DNA of 64,000 nt. Source: Marinicella meishanensis (lineage in GTDB: Bacteria; Pseudomonadota; Gammaproteobacteria; Xanthomonadales; Marinicellaceae). Every line of letters starts with the position of its first letter. The stretch's first letter is position 1. The stretch lies in the NCBI RefSeq assembly GCF_019931145.1, contig NZ_JAIOUV010000001.1, positions 248,001-312,000 of the forward strand. Direction: 5' to 3'. The notes under the pieces were generated by a model, which worked only from the letters and a program-made list of their open reading frames with translations, was not told the DNA's origin and ran no database searches. The position numbers and the translations under genes were made by a program. Positions 1 to 9,360 of this stretch are shown here, in pieces.

Positions 1-2379
1 GAAGCTTTGGACGGCCGGAATGGGGTCGTTGGGCAGGTCCAACTCAAACCAATTCCCTTTGGTACAGCCCAAGTCATAACTGCATGCCTTGACCAAAAAG
101 TAGTGACCAAAATAGTCCGGGTAATAGATGGTTACCGAGCTCCAGCTGCTTTGGTGGCCACTCACTTCAATGATGGGAATCTCGGGGGTGCCAGCAGGTT
201 GTTGGTAATCCGGGACGATTTGTAAGTAATCCGGCCGGCCTTTGCCGTCGGCATCATCGAACACACTTTGTGGGTACGTGAAGTTGAACACCACTTGGTA
301 TTCATCCAGCCACTGTTGCGAGGCTACGGCGGGCTCAGTCAGGCCTTGTTTGATGGTGAAATTCTCACGGATGTAACCGCATTCACTGTCTTTACAGGCC
401 GCCACACCGATGTTGCGATTGATCGGCAAACCACCGACGGCTTGAATGGGCGCATCCATGGCCAGGGGATCGGTGCGGTAAATTTCACCGTTGGTGTCGT
501 AGGCATAAAAGTCATGTCGATTCACGCCCCACACATTATAAGCTTCAGCAACCGCATCACTGGTCACTTCCCATGTGGCAAAACGGTTGCCAGATGCGGT
601 GTCGTCATACAATGTCAACACGTCAGGTTTGGACATTTTGCAACCATCGGGCATGGTCACCTGCGGTTGGCTGGTGGGCACCAAACAACTGGACAACTGA
701 TCTTGTTCTGCCAAGAATGGATCCAACACGGCCGCCATATCGGTCAAATGTGGCACACTGGGGTCACTCATGGTGGCCACGTTGGGGTAGTACAGATGAC
801 ACTTCACCGCTTCACTGCCGGACATGTCCAACCAATGGGGTTTGAAATGACTGGTTGACAAAGGAATCACCCGATTCATGGTGGGGTTGTTTTGTAAACT
901 CAGGTATTGAATGGGCGTTCTGTCCAAAGGCCAACCGGTTGGCATGCCGCTGGTAACAGACTTGATGCCATTGATGTTGGCGTTGTTGGCGGTTAAGGCA
1001 CACAAACCTTTGAATCCACTGACTTCTATTTCTCGGCTGGGGGCCCCAGAGAAATCGGTGTCATTCAAGGTCAAGTAACGCAAGCCATTGACGGCACCAT
1101 ATGCGTTCATGTTGTTGAGTTGGTGGCCTGACAAATCCAATGCTTTGACGTGATAACCAGAAAGGGTGTTGAGTAAATCGGTTTCAAAATTGCTGGGTTG
1201 AGTCAATGCCGGGTCACGGCTTAAGTCCAGTGCCTGGATGTTTTGGTCGCGGTTGCGGTCTTCAAACGGATTGCCGGTTTCGATCAACAGGCCAATGCTG
1301 CTGGTGATGTTGTTACCGCTGAGATCAATGTAGGTTGAATTGCGCGGCACATGTGGCATGACAGTTAAACCTGAGTCGGTGTAGACAAAGCTGTCAATTT
1401 GCCCATATTGGTCAAAGGAATTCAGGTTAGCCGTGTTGTTGCCAGAAATTTCAAACCATGACAAAAATGACAACTGACCCATGCCACCGAATGTGGTGAT
1501 GCTGGGATTGTTTGACAAATTCAGTTTGCGTAAACCGCCCATGTTGTTCTGGATTGTGGTGCGGTCATTGTCGTCCAAATTGCCATTGGCACAGTCCAGC
1601 TGTTCAATGTCCATCAGCAATGTTTGATCAGGATAACCATTGACCAGGATGCAGTTCTTCAAGGGGCCTGGAGCCAGATTGACCACCGTTGCAGAATCGG
1701 CCTCAACGTTGACATCAGATGCATATGACCAATAGGAATAGTAATTGTTGCTTGACTTGTTGTTTGCTGAACCAGCTGATTTGGCCACTGGATTCACCCC
1801 ATCATACAAGGCCCTGACGTTGATTTTATAGGGGCTTGTTTCGTTGACATTGATGTGCACAAATTGCAATTTTGGCGGCTGGTCATCTTGGAAAAACTCA
1901 GGCTCAATGTCAACCACCACATAACGACCCTTCAAGTTGGTGGTGGTGCCAGCTCGCCAGGTCATGTACATTTGGTAGCCTTTCAGGTCATCGGTTGCCC
2001 CGGAGTTGATGTAATCCACACTGCTGAGCTTGGCACTGAACTTGCGGTAGTTATTGCCTTTGGCGTCCTTGATGCCTTTGATACCAATGATGTCTGGCAC
2101 ATTGGCCAAGTCTCCTTCCATATCAGCATAAGCACTGGGTATGGGACAAGGAAAACTCAAACACGAACCTTGCTCAATGATGTTGCCAGTCACCAACGGC
2201 ATCGGCAGGTCCAACGCCTCCAACCGGGCGCGCTTTTCCACTTCGATGGCATCCAAATAACCCAGCTCAGCAATCACTTGCTCAGTGATTTGTAAGCGGC
2301 GCTCATCCGACACCGACACATGTGCTGTGGTGGTGAATGAGGCGATGAGGGCAAAGATCAACAATAAGTGCTTGTACAT
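1..2379 (-). CDS. Secreted leucine-rich-repeat protein, C-terminus beyond the window
   Basis: The frame is open from an ATG at 2379 to the left edge (793 codons, no stop), so the C-terminus is missing. An AGGA Shine-Dalgarno lies just upstream. The N-terminus (MYKHLLLIFALIASFTTTAH) is a clear Sec signal peptide. Roughly residues 260-500 hold irregular leucine-rich repeats, with recurring units such as LRKLNLSNNPSI and STYIDLSGNNI. Residues before this (about 30-250) and after it match nothing I recognise. Cysteines are sparse. It is probably periplasmic, surface-bound or secreted, with the repeats acting as a binding surface; ligand unknown. It is transcribed in the same direction as two secreted paralogues and a sigma/kinase pair upstream, but a terminator at 2557-2589 separates it from them. 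Confidence 0.75.
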   Translation of the reverse strand, partial: MYKHLLLIFALIASFTTTAHVSVSDERRLQITEQVIAELGYLDAIEVEKRARLEALDLPMPLVTGNIIEQGSCLSFPCPIPSAYADMEGDLANVPDIIGIKGIKDAKGNNYRKFSAKLSSVDYINSGATDDLKGYQMYMTWRAGTTTNLKGRYVVVDIEPEFFQDDQPPKLQFVHINVNETSPYKINVRALYDGVNPVAKSAGSANNKSSNNYYSYWSYASDVNVEADSATVVNLAPGPLKNCILVNGYPDQTLLMDIEQLDCANGNLDDNDRTTIQNNMGGLRKLNLSNNPSITTFGGMGQLSFLSWFEISGNNTANLNSFDQYGQIDSFVYTDSGLTVMPHVPRNSTYIDLSGNNITSSIGLLIETGNPFEDRNRDQNIQALDLSRDPALTQPSNFETDLLNTLSGYHVKALDLSGHQLNNMNAYGAVNGLRYLTLNDTDFSGAPSREIEVSGFKGLCALTANNANINGIKSVTSGMPTGWPLDRTPIQYLSLQNNPTMNRVIPLSTSHFKPHWLDMSGSEAVKCHLYYPNVATMSDPSVPHLTDMAAVLDPFLAEQDQLSSCLVPTSQPQVTMPDGCKMSKPDVLTLYDDTASGNRFATWEVTSDAVAEAYNVWGVNRHDFYAYDTNGEIYRTDPLAMDAPIQAVGGLPINRNIGVAACKDSECGYIRENFTIKQGLTEPAVASQQWLDEYQVVFNFTYPQSVFDDADGKGRPDYLQIVPDYQQPAGTPEIPIIEVSGHQSSWSSVTIYYPDYFGHYFLVKACSYDLGCTKGNWFELDLPNDPIPAVQSF

Positions 2380-2556
2380 GTTTTTTTCCTGAAATTCCTA
2401 GATGTTTATTGATTCGCTGGGCACCACCAGTGCCCGTAAGCCCCTCGAATTTGGAGGCTTCAAACAGTTACTCGGAAAAAACAATCAAACCTTGTCAAAA
2501 AATATCAATTTTTTTTAAAAACCGATTTTTTCTTGATTGGTACAAAAACTCAAGCA

Positions 2557-2589
2557 CAAAAAAACCCGGCGCTGAGGCCGGGTTTTTCG
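2557..2589 (-). terminator. Rho-independent terminator after the 2606-3388 gene
   Basis: A nine-base-pair stem AAACCCGGC/GCCGGGTTT with a short loop is followed on the minus strand by a T run. It lies 17 bases past the stop of the 2606-3388 gene. The A/T tracts on both sides mean it could also work in the other direction. Confidence 0.8.
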
Positions 2590-2605
2590 TTGCTTAAAAC
2601 AATGA

Positions 2606-3388
2606 TTACAGTGGATTCGGACCGAAGATCCAATTCACATTGAAACGCACCCGGTCACCATGAACCAGTTGCACATTGGTGTCGATGAAGCCCATGTTGT
2701 AAGTTTCCAAATCATGAGAAAGACCGGAATTGGTGTATGGATTGGTGCTGATGTATTCACCCACGTTGAGGCTGATGTACTGGTCGATTTGTCCATAGGC
2801 ATTGGTCTCCAACACGTGATTGAATAGGACCCTTTCATCGGCTGCAAAAAAGTATTTGTCCACCACAAACTCATTGACAGTGGCGCCATACCATTTGATG
2901 ATTAATCGCCAGCGGTGGCTGGGCGTTTGGCTGTTGCCGCTGATACCTGAACCATACCCGGAACTCGAAATCGTGAGTGCCTGCTTCTTCACCAATGCAA
3001 TGTCCGCCACCAAACGATCTGCAGCATACATTTCTACAATGGTGACCCTACCACCAATGGGCATTTCAGCCAAAAATCCGGACAACTCCGCCCAGTAGTC
3101 GGTGTCATTCACATAGGTTTCACGGATGACGTCGGCATCAAACTGAGCATAAGCAAACTCACCTGGATTGAGTGGTGTCAGTCCAATGGATGAGGCGTTG
3201 CCTCCACAACCGGTGCCATCATCACCAAATCCGGTGACGTAATCTTGTGTGTTTTGGCCATTGGGCAGGTTCAGACCCATGCTGTCGATGCCAGGACAAC
3301 CAGGGGTAGGGGTGGGTTCGTTGGCCGTTTGGGCGCATACACCGAAACTGCTGATGAAGATCAACAGGGTGATGATTTTTTTCGTCAT
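2606..3388 (-). CDS. Secreted protein of unknown function (paralogue 1 of a tandem pair)
   Basis: 260 residues with a signal peptide (about 1-19) and an AAGGAG Shine-Dalgarno before the ATG. After the signal comes a Pro/Thr-rich stretch and the motif PTPGCPGID, then a conserved block around GTGCGG..SSIG and EFAYAQFDADVIRE. The rest looks like an all-beta secreted domain. The next gene upstream (3734-4516) has the same length, the same PGCPG(I/M)D motif, the same paired cysteines and the same ending pattern (GFIDTNVQL...DRVRFNV against GLIETSVDL...DRISFYV), so the two arose by tandem duplication. No known domain recognised. Probably periplasmic or secreted; function unknown. Confidence 0.8.
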   Translation of the reverse strand: MTKKIITLLIFISSFGVCAQTANEPTPTPGCPGIDSMGLNLPNGQNTQDYVTGFGDDGTGCGGNASSIGLTPLNPGEFAYAQFDADVIRETYVNDTDYWAELSGFLAEMPIGGRVTIVEMYAADRLVADIALVKKQALTISSSGYGSGISGNSQTPSHRWRLIIKWYGATVNEFVVDKYFFAADERVLFNHVLETNAYGQIDQYISLNVGEYISTNPYTNSGLSHDLETYNMGFIDTNVQLVHGDRVRFNVNWIFGPNPL

Positions 3389-3733
3389 TATCTTCTCCTT
3401 AATACATTGAATTGGCCATGATGTTTGCTGTCCTTGGGTATCAAAAGGTCAACACTGACCAAGAATCAAACCACGTCGATGATAAACAGACACATACACG
3501 CACAGCCCGCATCATAGCCATATACTGAATGATTGCAAGCAACCTTGATGACATTGGGCAATGTTGTGCATGGTTGCTCAAATGCTGCATGATTGCAGTT
3601 CAATCAATGGCTCAGTCCTATACTCGTAATGTGGTCGTGAAGTTTGTCATTTTTTTTATTTTATTGGCCCCATTAAAAAACCCGGCTGGAAACCAGGTTT
3701 TTGACGTGTTGCAGGATCTGTCTTTGAGGTCTG
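3389..3733. other. Intergenic region between the tandem paralogues
   Basis: 345 bases without a convincing gene. It holds the terminator of the 3734-4516 gene at 3674-3702 and, next to 3388, the Shine-Dalgarno of the downstream paralogue. The AT-rich middle must hold that gene's promoter, but no hexamer pair is good enough to name. Confidence 0.6.
3674..3702 (-). terminator. Rho-independent terminator after the 3734-4516 gene
   Basis: Arms AAAAACCCGG and CCAGGTTTTT pair with one C-A mismatch around a seven-base loop. On the minus strand the hairpin ends in a T run, 31 bases past the stop codon. It implies that the two paralogues are separately transcribed. Confidence 0.7.
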
Positions 3734-4516
3734 TTAATAAAGGACAACCCCCAAGTCGAAATCAACATAAAAAGAAATCCTGTCTTGATACGCCAAGTCC
3801 ACTGATGTTTCAATCAATCCCAATTGATATCCATCCAGTTGCTCACTGCGAAAATACAACCCCGCAATCCCTGAATCTGAATGGGGGTTGATCGTGTGAC
3901 CAACCACGCTGAGACCATTTTTGGTGAACTGAATCATTTCAACGGGTGCTTCTGGATCACTGTAGTCGCCAATGAAGTTGTATTCCAACTCATCGTACAT
4001 CCCAAAGGAAAATTTTTCTTCGACATTCAGGGTAGGAAATGGACCAAACCAGGTCACCTTCAACTCCCATCGATAAGGGTCTTGCTGACCCCGTTTGCCA
4101 CCAGTGTTGCTGACCGACGAAATGTTCATGAGTTTTCTCAAGGTCAATTTAGCAACCGCGGTCTCACCTGACAACAATTTACCAATGACCACGCTGCCAC
4201 CGTAAGGCATGCTGTCCAGTGTGTAGCGCAATTTAATCTTGATGTCGGGCGTTTCAATCAAGCCCTCGTTGATCAAATTGGCATCGAATTCGGCAAATTC
4301 GTAATCACCAAAAGTCATGCCATCTGGCCCCACCACTGATGATATGCCATTACACCCGGTCGATTCAGTGCCGAATCCATAGGTTGAATTGATGTAACTA
4401 CTGCCAACATAATCCATACCAGGACAGCCTGGGCTGGGATCTGGGGGGACATCGGCATGTACCACTGAGGTCAGTACAATCGTCATCAATGCGATCCAAA
4501 TATTTTTTTGCTTCAT
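3734..4516 (-). CDS. Secreted protein of unknown function (paralogue 2 of a tandem pair)
   Basis: 260 residues; ATG preceded by an AAAGGAG Shine-Dalgarno; signal peptide about 1-21. The mature protein begins with PSPGCPGMD, followed by a second cysteine in TGCNG and by DYEFAEFDANLINE, all matching the 2606-3388 protein. Most positions have diverged outside these blocks, so the duplication is not recent. No catalytic motif is visible. The nearest upstream operon is the ECF sigma/Ser-Thr kinase pair; co-regulation is possible but not shown by the sequence. Confidence 0.8.
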   Translation of the reverse strand: MKQKNIWIALMTIVLTSVVHADVPPDPSPGCPGMDYVGSSYINSTYGFGTESTGCNGISSVVGPDGMTFGDYEFAEFDANLINEGLIETPDIKIKLRYTLDSMPYGGSVVIGKLLSGETAVAKLTLRKLMNISSVSNTGGKRGQQDPYRWELKVTWFGPFPTLNVEEKFSFGMYDELEYNFIGDYSDPEAPVEMIQFTKNGLSVVGHTINPHSDSGIAGLYFRSEQLDGYQLGLIETSVDLAYQDRISFYVDFDLGVVLY

Positions 4517-4706
4517 GATAGGCTCCTTTCAGAAATATTTTTGGTCAATCCAGTGTGGGGGAAATATTGATGTGCATCATACCCAAATTACAGTGCAAAA
4601 CAAGATTTGTTGCAATAACTGAATCATTCTGTACATATACTCGCATTCAAAGCATAAATCTTGTCAAGATAATCACAATCAATGTCAACCAGGTATATCA
4701 GCTTGT

Positions 4707-7331
4707 TCATTGGTTCAACGTTTCAAAGTCTGGCACTTCGATGCGATATGCCTCACCCAGTTGTTCAGCGATGATCGCCACATCTTGATCAATCATCAGT
4801 TTGTGGATGGTGTCACCATAGTTCTTGATCACGCGGGTGATGGATTGTGAGTACAGCTCATGGGCTTGTAAGTAGTCTCCTTCATGCACCAACACATGGG
4901 CCAATAAACTGTGGGCAAAGGCAATGCTGAGTTCTGACTTGGATTCACGGTGCAAAAAATAATTCAATGATTCCATGACCGCCTCTTTGGCTTCGGCCCA
5001 TAAGTTTAACTTCATCAAACAAGTGGCATAAGGTAAATTCATGTAGTGATAATTATTGGTCTTCCCAGAGTTATTAACAAATTTAGCCAGGGCCAACTCG
5101 AACAGTTCTTTGGCTGCTTGGGGGTTATCCAGTTCATACAAATGATTGACCGCCATGTTGATTTCAGTAAACGCCACATTGGTCGAATTCTCACCCAATT
5201 TATCTGCATAAATCTCACGACTTTTGGCAAAACTGTCAATGCTTTGCTCAACGCGGTCGCTGTTCATTTGCGCAAACCCCCGGCTGTTATACAATTTCGC
5301 AAAGATCACGTGGTTGGGTTCAAATACCTGTAGATAGTCCTGTTCCAATTCAGCCGACAAGGCCAAGGCCTCGTCGTATTGTAAGTTCCCAGTCAACTCA
5401 ATCATCAACATCCGTTTGGTTTTCAATAATTCCAGTGGTTCTGGATTGGGTGACAGGCTTTCTAAAACTCCAATGACTTCTCGATAATAATTGATGGTCG
5501 GTTGGCGGTTTTCAAAATCTCTGGTTCTGCTGGCATATTGCCGCAGTTGAATCGCATAAAAAAACGAATCAGCTCCATATAATTGTTCGGCTTCATCTTT
5601 CAAATCCAAGGCCATTTGTTTGGCTTCTTCGAACCGATCCAATCCCCGAATCAGGTTGATTTTCAAGTTCATGATTCTGAAGTATTGGCGGTCTTTTTCT
5701 GCGGTCTGAAATACAACCGATTCCAGCAAGTCAAGTGCCGGTTTGATATGGCCTCGCTCAGACATTGATTGGGCTCTGACTTGCACCAAACTGATGGCAT
5801 CTCTGCGATTTAAATGGGAGGTGTCACTGACTTGATTGGCCAAAGATTCTGCCTCATCAAATGACGACAGGTTCAAATACACCTCGGCCAAGGCTGTCAG
5901 TAGGCGGTTTTTAACTGCGGGGCTGGGGGCTTGTTGTTGCAGCTGATTAACCCCTTGCTTGAGGATGTCGCCTGCCGTCACTTGGGTGCCCAAAGTTTCA
6001 GTCGGATCAGCCGACTTGAAGGTGTCGACCAGGAAGGTGGTGACTTCCTCGGCCACTTGTTTTTCAACCAAAGCCTTGTCCCGTTCTTCAGCGATGGTCT
6101 GTGACTGGTTCCAGATCAGCGCCGAAGAGGCGGCCAGCACCACAAAGATCGCGGTCAATGCACTGACCGGCAACCAGTGCTTGCGCAGCTGCTTCTTGAG
6201 GCGATAGGCCGTTTGGCTTTGTTTGATCTGCAGCGGCTCGTTGTTCAGGTAGTGGTCGATGTCGGCCGCCAGTTCACGCACCCCCAGGTAGCGTTGTTCG
6301 GGTTCCTTCTTCAAGGCATGCGAGACGATCGCATCCAAATCCCCTTTCAGTTTGTGCTGCCAGCCGGGCTTGGGGGCCGGTAAGCGGCGCAACAAGCGGC
6401 TGGGCAGGGTCGGTAACTGTTCGTTGATCACCCGCTCAATCTCACCCCAGGTCTTGCCTTCCAATTCAAAGGCATGCTGGTCGGTCAGTAAGCGGAACAA
6501 CAACAAGCCCAACACATACACGTCACAGGACACGGTGATCCCCTGCCCGTTGATCTGTTCGGGGGCGGCATACTGTGGGGTCAGGGCGGTGGTGCCCACC
6601 AGGGTTTCGTGCACCTGCTCGGTGCCGGGCAGGGTTTTTAAGGGTTTGGCGATGCCAAAGTCCAGCAGCTTGACCTCGCCTTGTGCCGTGACCAGGATGT
6701 TGCCGGGTTTCAAGTCCCGGTGCACGATCAGGTTGCTGTGGGCAAAGGCCACCGCCTGGCAGATCTGACCGAACAGCCGCAAGCGCTCGGGCAATGACAG
6801 CCGGTGTTCTTGGCAATATTGATCGATGGGCATGCCATCGACATATTCCATCACGTAGTAGGACTGGTCGCCTTCGGTACCGGCATCGATCAGGCGGGCG
6901 ATGTTGGGGTGTTCCAAACTGGCCAGGATGCGCCGCTCGGCATCGAAGCGGGCCAGGCCTTGGGCATCCAGGCTGTGTTTGTTCAGCACTTTGATCGCCA
7001 CTTGTTGCACCACTTCGTCATCGCGCTGGGCCAGATACACCTGGCCCATGCCGCCTGAGCCAATGGCCCGGATGATTTGGTAGCGGGCGAAGCGGTCACC
7101 GGCTTTGAGGCCGGCTTGGTCCAGCAAGGTGCTGGCCGCGGACTGTTGCGGGGTGATGGTTTGGTCGGTCGAGGACAGGTGGGTCTCAACCATCGACTCC
7201 AGCGCCGCTTTGAGGTGCGGGTGTTGGGCACAGCGAGCGGCCAGGGCCGCTGGGATTTGTTCGGCTGGCAACTCGATCAACTCGTTGAACAGGGTTTTGA
7301 CTTGTTGCCAATCGGCAGGGGTCAGGTCCAT
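4707..7331 (-). CDS. Membrane Ser/Thr protein kinase with C-terminal TPR-like region
   Basis: 874 residues. A short helical N-terminus is followed by a complete Hanks-type kinase domain: Gly loop GSGGMGQVYLA at 91, catalytic Lys114 in VAIK, HRDLKPGN with Asp206, DFG with Asp224, and APE near 256-258. Residues 386-407 form one transmembrane helix. The remaining 460 residues are helical with TPR-like pairs and should lie outside the cytoplasm. It is therefore likely a signalling kinase whose TPR region senses a partner. An AGAGGAAG Shine-Dalgarno supports the start. It follows the ECF sigma gene by 16 bases, a pairing known from many bacteria in which kinase and sigma factor work together. Substrate not deducible. 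Confidence 0.93.
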   Translation of the reverse strand: MDLTPADWQQVKTLFNELIELPAEQIPAALAARCAQHPHLKAALESMVETHLSSTDQTITPQQSAASTLLDQAGLKAGDRFARYQIIRAIGSGGMGQVYLAQRDDEVVQQVAIKVLNKHSLDAQGLARFDAERRILASLEHPNIARLIDAGTEGDQSYYVMEYVDGMPIDQYCQEHRLSLPERLRLFGQICQAVAFAHSNLIVHRDLKPGNILVTAQGEVKLLDFGIAKPLKTLPGTEQVHETLVGTTALTPQYAAPEQINGQGITVSCDVYVLGLLLFRLLTDQHAFELEGKTWGEIERVINEQLPTLPSRLLRRLPAPKPGWQHKLKGDLDAIVSHALKKEPEQRYLGVRELAADIDHYLNNEPLQIKQSQTAYRLKKQLRKHWLPVSALTAIFVVLAASSALIWNQSQTIAEERDKALVEKQVAEEVTTFLVDTFKSADPTETLGTQVTAGDILKQGVNQLQQQAPSPAVKNRLLTALAEVYLNLSSFDEAESLANQVSDTSHLNRRDAISLVQVRAQSMSERGHIKPALDLLESVVFQTAEKDRQYFRIMNLKINLIRGLDRFEEAKQMALDLKDEAEQLYGADSFFYAIQLRQYASRTRDFENRQPTINYYREVIGVLESLSPNPEPLELLKTKRMLMIELTGNLQYDEALALSAELEQDYLQVFEPNHVIFAKLYNSRGFAQMNSDRVEQSIDSFAKSREIYADKLGENSTNVAFTEINMAVNHLYELDNPQAAKELFELALAKFVNNSGKTNNYHYMNLPYATCLMKLNLWAEAKEAVMESLNYFLHRESKSELSIAFAHSLLAHVLVHEGDYLQAHELYSQSITRVIKNYGDTIHKLMIDQDVAIIAEQLGEAYRIEVPDFETLNQ

Positions 7332-7347
7332 CGGCGGCTTCCTCTGT

Positions 7348-7923
7348 TTATTTGAATTGCATCAACAGCCAACTGCGGGCAAACTGCCAATTGCGCGACA
7401 CTGTGGATGGTGACACCTGCATCACATGCGCCATCTCGGGGATGGTCATGCCACCAAACACCTTGTATTCGACCACCCGGGCCGCTTCGGCATCGATCTC
7501 TGACAGCTCCAACAGCATGGCATCCAACTCCAACCAATTCAATTCATTGGCTTGGGCGTTTTCGATCAAGTCAGACACTTTTTCCAGCGTCACATGCTGC
7601 TCCAAACCGCCCCGCTTTTGGCTCAATTCTGAGCGGTAATGGTCCACAATCACCCGCCGAATCACCTTCGCTGCAATGGCCAAAAAGTGGTCTTTGTTTT
7701 GCCAGTCCACAGATTTCTGATCACTGATGCGGATGAAGGCCTCATTGACCAGCTCGGTGGTTTGCAGCGCACTGGCTGAACTGGATTTGATTTGAAAGTG
7801 GGCGATGCGGTGGATGTGCGGGTACATCAACTCGATCAGTTGGGCTTCCACCTGCTGATCACCATCGGACCAGGCCTGGAGCAAGCCATCAATTTCGCGG
7901 GTATTCGGATTGGGTTCACTCAT
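7348..7923 (-). CDS. ECF-type RNA polymerase sigma factor (Sigma70_ECF, kinase-linked)
   Basis: About 191 residues from the ATG at 7923, or 201 from an ATG at 7953. I prefer 7923 because family members start just before the LLQAWSDGD helix. Region 2 is recognisable around LVNEAFIRI...FLAIAAKVIRRVIVDHYR, and region 4 ends with the helix-turn-helix GGMTIPEMAHVMQVSPSTVSRNW. It should direct RNA polymerase to a dedicated set of promoters. It is the first gene of a two-gene operon with the Ser/Thr kinase; no separate anti-sigma factor is seen, so the kinase may be the regulator, as proposed for this sigma group. Possible targets include the secreted proteins downstream, which is inference. Confidence 0.9.
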   Translation of the reverse strand: MSEPNPNTREIDGLLQAWSDGDQQVEAQLIELMYPHIHRIAHFQIKSSSASALQTTELVNEAFIRISDQKSVDWQNKDHFLAIAAKVIRRVIVDHYRSELSQKRGGLEQHVTLEKVSDLIENAQANELNWLELDAMLLELSEIDAEAARVVEYKVFGGMTIPEMAHVMQVSPSTVSRNWQFARSWLLMQFK

Positions 7924-8110
7924 GATTGATTGTTTCACACACCATTGATTCATCCATGCAGCCGGGGCTCCATTTGATGGTCAAATCGGACTCAAGCTGG
8001 CTCGAGCCTCGACACACGTACTTTATTGTACCTAACCAGGCATTAAAAAATCAGTAATTTCTCATCAATATACCGCTGGCTGGCAGAATTGTGGATGAAT
8101 GGGGGCCGGT

Positions 8111-8139
8111 TTGCTTTCTGTCGAGGCTTGTTCTATATT
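8111..8139 (+). promoter_or_regulatory. Sigma-70-type promoter for the diguanylate cyclase gene
   Basis: TTGCTT (8111-8116), a 17-base spacer and TATATT (8134-8139). The predicted transcript start near 8146 leaves a leader of only about 11 bases before the ATG at 8157. Confidence 0.5.
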
Positions 8140-8156
8140 GATGACAAAGTCTGTCA

Positions 8157-9356
8157 ATGACCCGTTGTACCATGCGCACCAACCCTTCCATGGAAATTGA
8201 TCTGAACACCGCCATCGATGTGGCCTTGAACACTTGGGCGGTGTCGGTGCAGTTGGCCATCTTGTCGGTCTTCACGGGGGTGTTCCTGGTGCTGTGGTGG
8301 CAATTCCCACGCCGCGACGTGTTCTTTTGGTTGTTGGCCTGGGGTGCCAACCTGGTGGCCTTGTTGTGCATCTTTGCGGTGCTGGCACTGGTTGATCATT
8401 GGCCTGCCACCGGCATCAAAGCCCTGTACTTGTTGTATGCCATGGCCAAAATTTGGTTTGCCCTGTTGTTGGTCATCGGTCTGGGGCGACACCTGAATCG
8501 CTTGGATTTGTTCTCTCGGCGGGTGATTCAATACCTGCTGTGGGCCACGGCGGCCGGTTGGCTGGCCTTGTGGCTCAGTCCGATGAACACGCTGCACATT
8601 CAAATCGTGGTGTACTGGGTGGTGGGGTCCACCCTGCTGCTGGGTGGCGGCTTGTTCTTGTTGCAACACAACTTCCACCCCGGACGCTGGTTGCAATCGG
8701 TGATGATGCTGGAAGGCTTGGTGTTCGTACACCATGGTTGGGTCTTGTTGCCCACTTTGTGGGGCGGTGAGGTGCCGGCTTACATGACCCGGATTTCTTT
8801 CTTCGACTCCATTTCTGAGTTGATCGTGGGCATCACCTGCGTACTGGCCACCACCCGCCGGGTGCTGCGGGAAGAGCAAAACCGCAACCGCGAGTTGGAA
8901 CAAGCGCAACACGCACTGCGAGAATTGATCGATGAAGATCCCTTGACCGGCTTACACAACCGCCGCAAATTGCACGGCATGACTTTGGCCCCCGCCCGGT
9001 CGGCTGTCTTGGTTTATTTGGATATCGACCGCTTCAAACCCATCAATGACCAATGGGGTCATGCGGTGGGTGACGCCTGCTTGCGCCGTTTGGCCGAAAG
9101 CATGCAACAGCACTTGAACGGGCACGGTGAATTGTTTCGTTTGGGTGGTGATGAATTTTTGGCGATGCTGTTTGACCAAGATGAACCGACCGTGCAAGCC
9201 ATGATCGACCGCCTGCGTCAGGACTTGGCGGTGGCCGATGCCAAAGCACCGGCATTTGCGGTGTCAGTCGGGGTGGCCACTTGGTCGCCAAGCGAATCTT
9301 TCGAACAGGCCTTGCAACAGGCCGATGCAGCGATGTATCAAAACAAACAGCGCTGA
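8157..9356 (+). CDS. Membrane diguanylate cyclase (GGDEF)
   Basis: 399 residues from the ATG at 8157; ATGs at 8172 and 8190 are possible and no start has a clear Shine-Dalgarno. The N-terminal ~220 residues contain seven or so hydrophobic helices forming a membrane sensor. A short coiled coil (LREEQNRNRELEQAQ) leads into a GGDEF domain with DPLTGLHNRR, the metal-binding DIDRFKPIND and an intact LGGDEFL active site, so it should make cyclic di-GMP from two GTP. The RxxD inhibitory site normally found just before GGDEF is absent, so feedback inhibition is unlikely. No EAL domain. Monocistronic; convergent with plsB, with only four bases between stops. Confidence 0.93.
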   Translation: MTRCTMRTNPSMEIDLNTAIDVALNTWAVSVQLAILSVFTGVFLVLWWQFPRRDVFFWLLAWGANLVALLCIFAVLALVDHWPATGIKALYLLYAMAKIWFALLLVIGLGRHLNRLDLFSRRVIQYLLWATAAGWLALWLSPMNTLHIQIVVYWVVGSTLLLGGGLFLLQHNFHPGRWLQSVMMLEGLVFVHHGWVLLPTLWGGEVPAYMTRISFFDSISELIVGITCVLATTRRVLREEQNRNRELEQAQHALRELIDEDPLTGLHNRRKLHGMTLAPARSAVLVYLDIDRFKPINDQWGHAVGDACLRRLAESMQQHLNGHGELFRLGGDEFLAMLFDQDEPTVQAMIDRLRQDLAVADAKAPAFAVSVGVATWSPSESFEQALQQADAAMYQNKQR

Positions 9357-9360
9357 GGCC

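Noticed and set aside
268..858. A 196-codon plus-strand frame within the LRR gene
   Set aside because: The opposite strand encodes a continuous secreted LRR protein with signal peptide and ribosome site; this frame is its shadow.
8051..8912. Minus-strand frames opposite the diguanylate cyclase
   Set aside because: They are opposite a gene with an intact GGDEF domain and have proline/glutamine-rich low-complexity content typical of antisense frames.
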